From positions 1,731,290 through 1,795,289 of the forward strand of contig BDSI01000004.1 of NCBI GenBank assembly GCA_003117195.1: 64,000 nt of DNA, written 5' to 3'. The translations under genes were made by a program, and so were the position numbers. Source of the DNA: Eudorina sp. 2006-703-Eu-15 (lineage: Eukaryota; Chlorophyta; Chlorophyceae; Chlamydomonadales; Volvocaceae). The notes under the pieces are model-generated. The model was not told the DNA's origin, ran no database searches, and saw only the letters and a program-made list of their open reading frames with translations. Within the stretch, counting starts at the first letter, position 1; each line of letters starts with the position of its first letter. Below, one piece after another: positions 1 to 11,200 of this stretch.

Positions 1-1095
1 ACGGGTGTTTGAAGGCCGATGGCCGGACACCGTCGTGGACAGCAAAACTCGTGCGAAGGGGGTGGGCAACCCCGTAGCAGAAGGCCGGACCGGGAGGCCG
101 GCGATCGGCGCGAGGCAGAGCACGGGAGAGGCGCTTAAGTGTGCCAGAGGGGCCTCATGCCCGTGGCCCTCTGAACACCTTCCGAGACCCGAAGGCAAAT
201 CACAGATGGTGCCATGTGAGCAAGCAATGCCCATCAGAGGACTGTTAGGAGCAGGGCGAGCCAAAGGCGGATGGCCGCGTGCGACCTACCTAGTTCGACC
301 CGTGGGGAAGCCTGATCTGGAACGACGCTGAAGGCGATGTAACGTACTATGGGTGTGAAACCGTGCGGCGAGAGCAGGCGTGAGTTTTGGACCGCCACAG
401 GAACGCCACAGCTGAAGGTTGTACATGACCTTGCCGGCTGCCGCATCCCCTCGCAGGCAGTGTTTGGCAGGGAAGACTAACCGAATATTGAGAAACAGGC
501 AAAGGGAGCCCACGGCAGAATGTGTGTGACCATGGGTGGGGAGCCCCGCGGTCGGCTGACGGCTTGGTAAAGTGGGCGGGGCCTGACGGCAGAGCCGGTC
601 CACCCTGAGCGGGAGGCTCGACGGAATCTACCGGTGCCGGATGAGAACCCAGGCGCTCAGAGAACCATACCTCCTACGTGAAAGGTCGCCGCAGGCGGTG
701 TGTGATTGGGTATTGGTCTAAGACGGCGGTGGAGACCGCCTCGCGGGTAAGAGGGCTGTGAGATTGCAGCTTCCCACTCGATTGGGAAGAAGCCTGGAGG
801 CGCAGGGTGGTGAAGCTGGACGCCCGGGGTGCGACAGGAAACAGTCGGGCCAGCACCGTTTCTATTTCGTCCCGAAACCGGGAGGCGCTGCGAGAGGCGT
901 CGAGACGCCTCGAGCTCTTCTAAGCCCGGGTCAGGGAGTTGTCAGCCCGGTGCAGCGAGTGGAGTAGGAGTCGCGAGCACGCCCATGCGGCGTGCGCGAC
1001 TCGTGCGCAAGCGACCTTTGGGTACCCTGGCAAGCCGAGGGTCTAGTGGTTGGCGGTTGCACGTGTGTATGCCGCGGGACGCGGTGTGGGTTGGG
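1..1095. other. GC-rich non-coding stretch, unassigned
   Basis: I see no convincing coding region here: the open frames are short, overlap on both strands and lack family motifs. The stretch contains several short stem-like inverted motifs (for example around 80-105 and 715-745), so it may belong to a structured or repetitive element. It abuts the 102-bp direct repeat at 1096 and may be part of the same mobile unit. Function unknown. Confidence 0.4.
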
Positions 1096-1197
1096 CTGCG
1101 TTCGATAGAGCATGGGTACGGGTGTACCTGGCGCCAACGGGCGCCTAGCCAAACTCACTTTAGCCCAAGTACGGCGAGAACAGTTGAACTCCAGCAG
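1096..1197 (+). repeat. 102-bp direct repeat, left copy
   Basis: This 102-base segment, starting ctgcgttcgatagag and ending gaactccagcag, recurs without a mismatch at 3768-3869 in the same orientation, 2,672 bp away. The two copies bracket the tyrosine-recombinase ORF at 1559-2725. Exact identity implies recent duplication or recombination. Direct repeats around a tyrosine recombinase are expected for DIRS-like or Crypton-like elements (family knowledge), though no reverse transcriptase is visible. Confidence 0.85.
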
Positions 1198-1558
1198 TGA
1201 ATGAGACTGAAATGCTCGGCCTTGGGGTACGACACTGTACGGTGTGAGCAAATCGCATAACTCAGGGCGAGCCCAGGTGCAACCCTCGAAATTACTTTAC
1301 ACGTTCTCTCTAAAGCGCATTAGAGTAAGCGCCTCACAGTGGCACGCTACTTCCGCAAAAACCCCCACCCGCCCTCCCTGTTTCGCGGCAAGACAGCCGT
1401 GTGATTGGGCGTGGGGCCCTTGACACCTAGCGAGCAGCGGACGCCTGCATCGCTACGCCAGACTGACAGACACCCGTTCACAGGAGATGCTCTGTGGAGT
1501 ATACCCCGCGCCACCGCATCCGTGTCCCAGACACAAGCCGCGAACATCCCACCCGCTG

Positions 1559-2725
1559 TCACGCCACGCGCCGCCGCTGCAATGGCTGCTGGGCCCCCAA
1601 GTGCCTGTGCTCATCGGTGTATCGCCCTAACACGGCCGTGCTCTTGATCTGCCCCAGCGACTTCAACTCTGACTGCTCTAGACCCCGCTTAGCCGCCGCC
1701 TGGAGCGCCCCGCGGCGGAAGCTGTGGTTAGTTTCGCCCTCGTAGAGCTCGGCATCGCGAAGGTGGCGCCGGATGCGCGCCCCCAGCGCAGAGCTGCTCA
1801 GTGGCTCCTCCTTAAAGGACCGGCGGTCGCTGCGGAGAGGCCGGAAGAGGTAGCAGCTGATGGCACAACCTTCCGCATCCGGCTGACTAGCCCGCCAGAC
1901 GTAGTAGGCGAAGGTCTGCGGGAAGCATACCGCCGGGCGTGCCAGGTTTGGCTCCAAGAATACAGCGGGTGCCCGTTGCGCCCGGTAGGTCTTGGTGCCG
2001 CGCTCTCGAACGCACATCCGGTACGAGTCACCAGGAGCCCACTCCCACGGTGGTGGCAGTGGGAGCCGCGGATCAGCCTCGTCCGGCTTTTCGGGGTTGC
2101 AGAAGTCAGCCCACGCCAGCTTGCCCGTGTCGAAGCCCCGGTACGTGCTTTGCCACATGAACTGCGCGCAGAGCAGGTCGCGGGAGAAGAGCAGTGCATC
2201 CACCGCCTTCTGCGCAGCCAGCAGCTGGCCCATCAGGTACTCGCACAGGCGCTCGTACTTCTCCTCAGACAGCGGCACCGCAGACAGTTCGTCGTAGCCA
2301 CCCAGCATGCGCAGCCGGGTGTAACCCGCGCGATAATCGGTGACCCACGGAGACTCACACGGGTTGCCCCGACCGGTGGCTGGATCGTAGGGTCCTACCC
2401 TCCCGGTACGGGTAAAGTAGCCGCTGAGGGCGGACAACATCCCTTTCACGGCCTGGGGCCCGGCGTCCTCCTGCTTCCGCCCGGGATGGTTCGGTAGCCA
2501 CCATTCTTCCGTGTAGACAAGAAGGGACTCGGGGCCCACAGTGGCCAACCCGATGTCCTCCCCCGTGCTGCTGAGCCAAGCCGCGAACTCCTTCGCCGCC
2601 GAATCCTGGCGCTCGCGAGTGGCGTTGGCCAGGGCCTGATCCATGACGGCCTGGGCCTTCAAGAGGCCACGCTGGTAGAAGCCCGCTTTAGGTGGCGGGG
2701 GCTGATAGCGGGGTATCTGGGCCAC
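1559..2725 (-). CDS. Tyrosine recombinase of a DIRS/Crypton-like mobile element
   Basis: A 388-residue uninterrupted ORF. The C-terminal half shows the tyrosine recombinase signature: an arginine in the box-I context QSTYRGFDTGKLAWADF (about residues 210-226), the HxxR motif as NHSFRRGA (about residues 335-342), and a candidate nucleophile tyrosine in VLGRYTDEHRH (about residues 367-377). The N-terminal ~150 residues are consistent with a SAM-like DNA-binding domain. Such enzymes integrate or excise DNA through a covalent 3'-phosphotyrosine. The ORF lies between 102-bp direct repeats. No reverse transcriptase or RNase H is seen nearby, so a Crypton-like element or a truncated DIRS/Kangaroo-type element are both possible. 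The reading frame is intact, so the enzyme may be functional. Confidence 0.8.
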   Translation of the reverse strand: MAQIPRYQPPPPKAGFYQRGLLKAQAVMDQALANATRERQDSAAKEFAAWLSSTGEDIGLATVGPESLLVYTEEWWLPNHPGRKQEDAGPQAVKGMLSALSGYFTRTGRVGPYDPATGRGNPCESPWVTDYRAGYTRLRMLGGYDELSAVPLSEEKYERLCEYLMGQLLAAQKAVDALLFSRDLLCAQFMWQSTYRGFDTGKLAWADFCNPEKPDEADPRLPLPPPWEWAPGDSYRMCVRERGTKTYRAQRAPAVFLEPNLARPAVCFPQTFAYYVWRASQPDAEGCAISCYLFRPLRSDRRSFKEEPLSSSALGARIRRHLRDAELYEGETNHSFRRGALQAAAKRGLEQSELKSLGQIKSTAVLGRYTDEHRHLGAQQPLQRRRVA

Positions 2726-3767
2726 ACGAGCAGCCCGTAGCGCTGCGAACCCCGGGCGAGCCTACGGGACAAGGTGATCGTCAGCATGTCGAGGTAGCAA
2801 TCGAGTCGAGGTAACGGCCACTCACCAAGCTCGGTGGCGGAACCAACGGGGATGGCCCACCCGAAAGAAGGGGGCGGATTCCAGACGAAGCCGTGTTCTC
2901 GGCCCCGAGTTGCAGCACACCGGGAACGTTCGGTGGTCGCGCCTGCACGAACACCGGCGATTTATGAGTATTAGGACGGCTCGGCCAACGTTCACGTCGG
3001 CGAATAGGCACCCACCGAGAGCGAACGGTCGGAGGCCAGGGCAGGCCCCTCCGGCCGAGGGGCTTGGGCCCCCGGCAGCAGCCCCTCAATGCCGGACCCG
3101 AACGGAAGCCCTCCCATCGAGTCCGTTGGTCGCGCCTGCAAGAACCGCGAGGCTTCAGCATCAGCACACCAACGAGAGATATCGACTGACACGATGTACG
3201 TCAACTTACCAAGCTTGGCCAGGTGAGGGCCCGCCCGACAGACGCGTCACCAAGAACGGCATCGACACTCGGCAGGCCCGCGGCCCCCGCCGCAGAGCAA
3301 AGCACCCCGAGGGGATTAGGGGCTGACGAAAGGGCCTGCGCCAATGGCAAGGGTTCAGTACGGCGAAAGGCTGGCAGCTCCCTGCGAGGCTAACCTACCC
3401 GCATGACCAGAGACGGGCGAGATTCGCCCTCAATGCTTGTTGGACGCACTTGCAGCCGCAAGCCGACGCCAGGGGTGGAAAGATCCAACACGAATGGCGC
3501 AGGCATATCGGACAGATCGACTCCTGCCCATGCAGTCGCTGCTGCCTCGCGCTCAATGTAGTTGATTTCTTCCTGCTTAATGAATCAGGACAATTACTAG
3601 CAATGAACGCCATCAACCGTTGTGTTACATTTCTCCCTTACCGGAGCAGCGCGAGCAGGCGGCAACAGGAAATCGTTTGAGCGGTTACCCAACGAATTAC
3701 TTAACCCGCCGTATAAGAGGCTCACATTCCCACTGGAGCCAGGCCCACCCACCCCACCCGTTACGGA
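2726..3767. other. Non-coding interior of the putative mobile element
   Basis: No frame here shows protein-family features. The region is GC-rich with mixed composition. It lies just upstream of the recombinase start codon and could hold its promoter and 5' leader. Nothing specific can be assigned. Confidence 0.4.
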
Positions 3768-3869
3768 CTGCGTTCGATAGAGCATGGGTACGGGTGTACC
3801 TGGCGCCAACGGGCGCCTAGCCAAACTCACTTTAGCCCAAGTACGGCGAGAACAGTTGAACTCCAGCAG
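3768..3869 (+). repeat. 102-bp direct repeat, right copy
   Basis: An exact copy of 1096-1197. The flanking sequence diverges immediately outside the shared block on both sides, so these are discrete repeat boundaries rather than one long duplication. Confidence 0.85.
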
Positions 3870-4378
3870 CGCAGATTGCCCGCCTGCGTTCCTGTGGCGC
3901 AGATTGCACACCGGCGAAAGCCCCCGTCATCTGAGAAAACCAAGTCGGAAACATCTGATAAGAGCGTGAGATTTGACATTTCTGCTAATCAAGGAAACGC
4001 CGACACCTCGGCGAACCTGTCGTCAGGGCCGGCCAAACGCGAAAACGGGCAGGCGCCTGCGCCGCCGTCCGTGCAGAACAGTGGAACATCAACTCGACGC
4101 TTGTAGAGGGTTGCGCAGGATTCCGCAGGCAGGTAATTCGTCCTTGACGGGAATCTGGTTTCAACCGCTCGCGCGCTTACACGACGTCCAACCGTTGTTC
4201 AACGAAGGCTTCCGTTGCCAACAGCTGCGGCTGCCAACGTCTCGTCGCTGCCGTTCGTTCATCAAATCCTAATTTTCTGTTGTCGTTTAGGTGCTGCCTC
4301 ACCAACCGCTGCAATTCGCAAGCGCCCCCGCAATCCCTGCTCGACCATCCTGCTGCTCTGCACGCAATCTGGCAATCT

Positions 4379-4452
4379 GAATGAATGAACGTTACAGCGG
4401 AGCCCAAAGGGGTCGACGGTGTGTACCCGGACAAGCCCCAGCAGGCCCCAAT
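4379..4452 (+). repeat. Dispersed repeat family 'ACGTTACAGCGG', copy 1
   Basis: Starts gaatgaatgaacgttacagc and continues through a variable centre to caagccccagcaggcccc. Related copies occur at 10845-10907, 32885-32958, 43446-43495 and 62123-62200, all on the plus strand. Copies 1, 3 and 5 are the longest and share the 3' block with ccccagcagg. It is probably the end of a dispersed transposon or SINE-like family; no coding function is supported. Confidence 0.7.
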
Positions 4453-7400
4453 CTGCAGGTCACGACTCGTAATTGTATGTCGACCGGGTCAACCATGTCA
4501 GTCCGAGGGACGTGCCTGGGCGGTTCAACGTACCGACCGCCTCTGTCTTACCCCTCGCCCGGTCCAGGGAATCAACCACCCTGGGCCTGCCCACCGCAGG
4601 GCGTCTCGAGGAAGGGGGTCGTCACCGCCTCAGCACCTCTTATCAATGTGGTCGACGACAGCTTTTGTGCCGACTCCAGCACTTCAACCCTGGAGCAATG
4701 GCCGATCCGAGGGAGCACGATGGAGTTTTCGGCACCCGTGGAACGTCCGGCGGGTGGCGGAGTGGCTCCTACGTCGGGGTCCGTGAGGACAGTGAGGTCG
4801 CCACGGCAGCAGCAGGTGCAGCGGCAGCGACAGTTTCAGCGGCAGTAGCCGCAGCAATGGCAGCAGTAGTAGCAGCACGCCAGGCATACCGCGTTGTGGG
4901 GCCCAGGCCGTAGGTGTGGCGACGTTTTTTTAAAACAGCTGACGCCTTGGTCAGTACGGAGGTTCCATCCTAAGCCACTGGGTTGCCTGGAGACTTGGCC
5001 CGGCTCTTCGTGCCGACCTGCTCTCCGCCCAAATGCACGCCGTGCTGATGCATGATGGTGACATCCGCACCTGTACCCCAGACGGCATCGCAAGAAACGC
5101 ACCTCGGCCCGGGATGCTTTGTTCGTTACGCACAACAAAGGGGAATTCCAGGGGGTGATTTGGTGCCTGATGGCACAGCGCAGCGCATCAGCCCTGCGCC
5201 GCAGGTCACGCATGGCAAAGAAGTCGATGTTTCACGTATGTGTCTGTAAGCGTGCGCATGAGAAAAAAGAAGCGGGAATGGTTGGTGGGCGTGGCCAATG
5301 GAATGCGAGGGTCAATGATGATCGCGATGCGGTTGGGGGGCAGGAAGAGAGTGGAGAGGAGGTATCACAGATGAGCACGCGGAAGAGCACCTGGATGGAT
5401 GGAGGCCATAGATCGGCAACGCTTGCGGGCGGCGAGTGGGTTCTAAGTAGAAAACGCCGAGCCCATGGCAGCGCGTGGGGCGAATGCCCCGGAATACGCT
5501 TATCGTGCTTGGTTTTGAGATATTTAGTTTCGATGGATGCGGGCTTTTGTGCATTCTTCATCACAGCTCGTTCAGTATAATGCGTCTGTGCGACAGTAAA
5601 GAGGGACTGTGTTCAATAAAAAAAGTCGGCGCTTGGACTCGCATCTCGCACGCAACAAAGCATGGCTCGGCTTGCTATATGAGAGCAAAGTAGTCCCATT
5701 CGGTGGTCGAATGCGAGTTAGCTGCGAGTCAGGCACGGGCACGGTAATAAAAGCGCGTAGGCTCTCCAAGGATCGCCCTCCCGTCCTGGCGGGGGCGGCG
5801 GGGTCTGTTCATGTACGGCATGTCGACGCCGCGTGCCTGTGTTTTAAGGAATGGCGGGTGGTCTGGAGCACTGCTTTTATCCTGCTGGTGATGAGGGGCC
5901 ATCGCAGTACTGCTGGGTTTGTATCATGCGTTATTTGTACCTGGGCGGGACCGTGGGTGGCATCGGCGATGCGCGCTGGGTTACGCTGGCGGTGTGCAGG
6001 TGCGACGTGTGCCAATGTGCTCATCGACTCGATCTTAATAGAGCGAACAGTTTGCTTGTGAGTGCGGGAGGGCGCGAGTGAGAGAGAGAGAGAGACAATG
6101 ATGCATACGTAAGATGTCCCAGCAAGTGTATTGTCGCGCTACTTGGCGCCGCGTGCTGACTGCACACCGCGCGCCGCCGTGGCTAGCGCCTGGGGCCCGG
6201 CAAGTCGTACATGCAGCGCCCGGGTGCCTGGGGGGCCGGGCAGCATTGTCTCCTGGGCAGCATGGCTGCGGGGCCCTCACGGAGGAGACCTGTACGGCCT
6301 GGGGCGTGTGGGATAATGGCGGCGAGCAGGCGGCTTGCTTCCGGCAGGGCCTTCATCTCGACAGAGCCTTCATCTCTGCGGCGAACCCCGCGCTGCAGCC
6401 CTCAGATCCCGCTGGTGGGATGACGGCTCTGCGGCGATCCCCGCGCTGCCGCACTCCCGCTGCGGTTGGGGTCACGAGTGGGCGACAGAAGCGGCGGTTG
6501 TACAGTCGTCGCTCTTTGTCTTCGCACTTTGCTGCCAAGGGCTGCAACAACGTCAAACAAAAGAAGACCATACTTTCGATGTACCGGTCGCGCCAATATA
6601 TTTGAATAAACGAGTGGACGATTCTCTGTGGGGATGGCGTGTGCGGGGAAGCGGGTGGCGATGGGTCCCGCGCTAGCCTCCTGTCTCTCTTCGTGACTGT
6701 GCATGGCATGAAGAACGACGCACCTCGACGCACCGCATCGCGTGGGAGCCGTGTGGCCTGTCTGCGGGCCCAGCTGTACGACTGTACGTCATGTGTACGT
6801 CATGGGTTTCCGTGTGTGTATCCGCAGTGCATGTCACTGCCCTGGAGCCGGCCTCTTCGCGAGGCCCTGCCGAGCAGCAGTTTGGCCAGGTCCTGCGCGG
6901 AGACGTCCTGCGGGGCGGCGACGTGGTCGCGTGGATTGGTGGCGGAGGGAGGTCCGGTGTGCACGTGGGGTGTCGTTCAGTCTGACCGCAAGTGTGTTGA
7001 CGCCTGCCAGCGGCAGCGCCCTGGGTAACCCCCTCAATCCCTCCCACACACACGCATTTTGCTTGTCGCGGCTCTTCACAAGTGGGCTGCCGTTGTCGCC
7101 TTCAGGGCATCGCCACTGGAGGAGATCTTCACCGGGTCTGCAGGTTCACCGTGACATGGGCCCCATACCCGGCTATTTTTGCGGGCATGGGGCATCGATA
7201 TTCTGTGCAGTGCACGGTACTACGGGAATGATGACAACGCGAGTGTCGTTACTTGTCACTAGATAGCCTAACCTGTGGGTGTTGCGGCCCGGCGATGCAC
7301 GGCAGTCGTGATTGAAGGTGTGGAAAGCAACGATGTAAGTTGCTCGTGTGCAACGTCTGCAAACGCCGGTGACGATCAGACGGTGCCCCTCCCAACGATG

Positions 7401-8280
7401 CCGTGTCCTCCACGCGCCTGACAGGCCACACCAGCTGCCCGCCGGAAACATTGAACCTGCACCCGCCTGCCGTGTTCCCCGCCCGTCGCGCCCCGCTGAC
7501 GTCTGAACACGTCAGTCGACGGGGTCCGGTCGCAGTCGAAGCAGAATACCGTACACGCTACGCAGTCAACCGTCAACCGTCGTCAACCGTCTCTGCGCTG
7601 TGTGAGACGCGCGTGCATCCATGACCCCACACCTCCACGTGGTTGGTGTGGCGTGCCCAAGTGAACCCGAGGGTCATGTACGGTAACATCATTGGTAATA
7701 ATGTACGGCAACAGGTCCAGTCATGTGATGTGATGTGATGGGCCAAGTGTCGCAGTTCCGAGACAGTCAGACAAAATGCCGAATCCATGCATGCTCGCGA
7801 GGGCCCGTACACAACCCCGGCCAGGGGATCCTCAATCTTTCCACCAAGGTAACAAGTCGAACACCGTATGCATCGCACACAACAAGGAAAAAACACGCGT
7901 GTGCAGCAAGCACTGCGTCGCTTCGAGCCGTGACGTCCCCGCTGTCGACGCCGCGGCAATCCACCAGCCAAGACCATTCACACGCCTAGGCAATCGTTCA
8001 GCCACGAAGGTGGCCATCCCCCACACGCGCAGTACCGATCAAGCCACGATGCGCACCGCATGGTGGCCACTCTGGAGCCAGTGGGGGCAGTGCAGGGTCA
8101 CGGTGCACCCCTAAGGTCCTAGCAACCCACATTGACACATGTCATTTGCAGCTCCGGGCGGACGCCATACCCCAGGGCGCAGTTCAGGCTTCAGCGCGCC
8201 GTGCTCTGCTCTGCTCGCTCTGCGCGGTTCAGGCTCCAGTGCGCCGAGCTGGCCCTGGCAGGTGGTGGGGCCGCTGCGCG
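4453..8280. other. Intergenic region, no supported gene
   Basis: About 3.8 kb with only short overlapping open frames on both strands, none with family motifs or a consistent exon series. It contains a short GA run near 6078-6095, a TGTGA repeat near 7725-7740, and a CAG-rich patch near 4803-4880. Part of it must be the 3' untranslated region of the minus-strand PIBF1-like gene that ends at 8281. No clear TGTAA signal was found on the minus strand immediately downstream. Confidence 0.4.
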
Positions 8281-11200
8281 CTACCGCCGCTGCGGCGCCT
8301 GCTGCGGCGCACCGCCCGTCGGCAGCGGCGGCGCCGGCGGCAGACCGCCCTCGCCGATGATCGTCGTGCTGCTCAGCGGCGGTGAGGGCCTCCGTGCCGC
8401 CGCCGCCGCCATGGCTGCTGCTTGCTGCACCTGCGCGGGCCGCGGGAACCCGGCGGCGGGACAGTGCAGTTTGCAGACGGTGGCGGACGCGGTCTTCACG
8501 CCCTTTGTCAATAAAAGACAGCGAAACCGCAAAAACGCAACAAACCGATAACCGCCGATGTTGGTCTTCCCTCCCTGCCTTCCCCCTGAGCGGAGGCCCA
8601 GCCGTCATGGATCCGGGCGAGCTACTGTACCCCGGCCCCCGGGGGTTTCCCAGCGGACCATCTCCCGGCGCAGAGTCCCGCCTCAAAAGGCCCACAGAGG
8701 TGTGGAGGCGGCTGGGAGCTGCCCCGCCAACCAGACTGATGGCGGACAAACCGAAGTGGACGTGACACAGGCGAGGTGAGACGGCGCCATACCCTTGGCC
8801 TGGGGCTGCTGCAGGACACCGGCTGAGCGTGTCTGTGAGTAAGAAACAACGAGAGAACACCGCCGCCACCCCACCACCGCCGCCGGGCCCCCTGCCTTAC
8901 CTGTGGCAGGCCGCCCGCCAGCGCCTTGACCACCACGGCCTTCATGCCCTCCAGCGCCTGCCGCTGAGACAGCAGCCCGTCCAGGTCGGACCGAAGGGCG
9001 TCGCGCTCCGCCTACCAGGACAGGACAGGACAGGACAGGACAGGACAGGAGAGGCGCAGGGGGTAAGGGTTCAGAGACAGGCTCAGACCGACCCAGTCAG
9101 GCAGAGGCCAGCAGGCTTCCCACATAGAGAGGTGGCCGCAGGCCCCCACACGCTGTCCCAGGCCCCCACATGCCGTCCTAGGCCCCCACACGCGGTCCCA
9201 GGCCCCCACATGCGGTCCCAGGCCCCCACACGCGGTCCCAGGCCCCCACACGCGGTCCCAGGCCCCCACACGCGGTCCCAGGCCCCCACACGCGGTCCCC
9301 TGCCAGCCCCCCCGCTGTCGGAGCGCACCGTCAGCGCCTCCACCTCATTGCTGCGCGCCGTGAGGGCCACCTGCAGGGGAGCGCATTGCGGCACAGGAGC
9401 AGTGCCACAGTCGTGACCAAATGGCAGCAGCGTCACCGTAACATTACATTACCAGCAGCATTACCAGCAGCAGTACGGTATCAGCAGCAACGACAGCAGC
9501 AGCCTCTGACACCTCTACAGCAGGAACATCAGAGCCGCAGCCTGACCGCCACCGCTCAGCCCGGCGCCGCAGCCTGACCTGACCGCCACCGCTCAGCCCG
9601 GCGCCGCAGCCTGACCGCCACCCTGGGGCCTCGGTGGTGGCGGTTAGGCTGCGGCGCCGGGCTGAGCGGCGGCGGTCAGGTCAGGCTGTGGTCAGGCCGC
9701 AACCCCGCGGGCCACCCGCACCTGCAGTGCCGCCACCTTGGTCTCCGCCTGCGTGGCTCGCAGCTTGACGGCCTCCAGCTCCTGCGGATGCGCGACCGGC
9801 CAGAGCCACGCGCCGAGGGGCCAATCGTGGGGTGCGACGTGCAGGGGCGGGGTCGGGGGCGGGGTCGGGGTCGGAGGGTTTTGATGCACCGTGTGAGCGC
9901 AGGGGTGCGGTCAGCGGCAAGGCCTTTCCATGCATGAACCCTACCCCAACCCACCCTTCTCTGGCCCCACGCACCACATCCCCACGTCGGCTCACCGACC
10001 CACCGGACCTGACCCCCCGACATCCTCTCCGTCAGCGCCCCCACCGGGCCGATCGAATTCCGCGCCGGCGGTCTCGGCCCCGCTGCCCCCAATCCCTCCG
10101 CTGCCCCAATTTGGCGGGACCCTCTCGGGCCACACCCCCACACCTCCAGCAGGAACGCGTGCGGCTGGGAGGCGAGGCGGAGGCTGTCGTGCGCCGCCGC
10201 CAGCCGCCCCGTCAGGTGCTCGATTTCCCGCGCCAGGGCGTCCCGCTCCTGCGGGGCACGAATGGACACTCGTCGGCCGCTACGGTAGTCCGCACCACCT
10301 GGAAAACAGCCAGAGACTGATGCGGCGGCCGAGGGCTTGCACACCCGGGTGATACGATGGGTGCGGCAACCGGCAGCACCTTAAAACGGTTACAAAGAAG
10401 AAGTAACAGGTAGGCTGAATCCGTGTTGAAGGCATCAGGATCAGACTAGGCGATGGCCGGCGGGTCGTCGCGCGACGGAAAACGTCCCGTGGGTCGGGGC
10501 CGCATCCGCACGTGGCTTGCGGTTTACTTACTGTACGAGCCGCGGGGTCGACACCCGCTCCTTCGGACACCCGGTCCGTGACGAGACCGTGCACGATGTC
10601 GTGCGCGTGCAGGCGCGTGTTCCCGACAGTCAGGGAAGACGGACCCCACAACGATATTGCCGCCACGCGTCGCGCGCTTGGCATTCGACCCACCCACCTC
10701 GACCCACCCACATCCACCCACGCGCCCACCTGCTTCAGCAGCGCGTAGTCCACCTGCCGTGAGAAAGGGCGCCGGCGCGCAGTGCAAGGCCAGTGGAGGG
10801 TAGGTCAGAGCGGGGTAGGCTCAGCGCCCCACTGTTCTAAGTCAAGGAACGTTACAGCGGACCCCCCGACCGGTCGGTATACACCCTGGCCTGCCCCACC
10901 AGCAGAGTTTCCCGCTGGTTCTGTTGACAGTCTGCCCCAAAACTCAAACCCCACGTGCGGTCAACGCCCACCAGCCATGACACGCGGCAGTGCTGCTTAA
11001 TGCGCCCTGGTGCTGCTGCTGATGCCGAGTTGGCCAGGTGGACAGGGGATATCACAAAGTGGCAGCGTTGGCAAAACTGCGCATCCGCGCCGCACCTGCA
11101 GCTTGACGGGGGCGGCGGCAGTGGTGGTGGTGAGGACGGTGGCGTCTGAGGCGGGCCGGGCGCCCGGGGGTCTCTCAAGCCTGCCCGTGACGGCCCCGCC

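Larger units (their letters stand above)
1096..3869. mobile_element. Putative tyrosine-recombinase mobile element bounded by direct repeats
   Basis: The unit comprises the left repeat (1096-1197), the recombinase ORF on the minus strand, about 1 kb of non-coding DNA, and the right repeat (3768-3869). Recombination between the two exact repeats would release a 2,672-bp circle carrying one repeat copy. This is inference from structure; the true ends could lie outside the repeats, because DIRS-like elements have split or inverted terminal repeats that I could not resolve here. Confidence 0.5.

Noticed and set aside
52..700. Possible group II intron-like RNA (GTGCG start, structured GC-rich sequence)
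   Set aside because: No recognisable domain V or maturase could be found; the resemblance is only to a five-base start and generic stems.
9141..9300. Regular 20-bp repeats suggestive of a CRISPR array
   Set aside because: Units abut with no unique spacers, it lies in a eukaryotic intron, and there are no cas genes.
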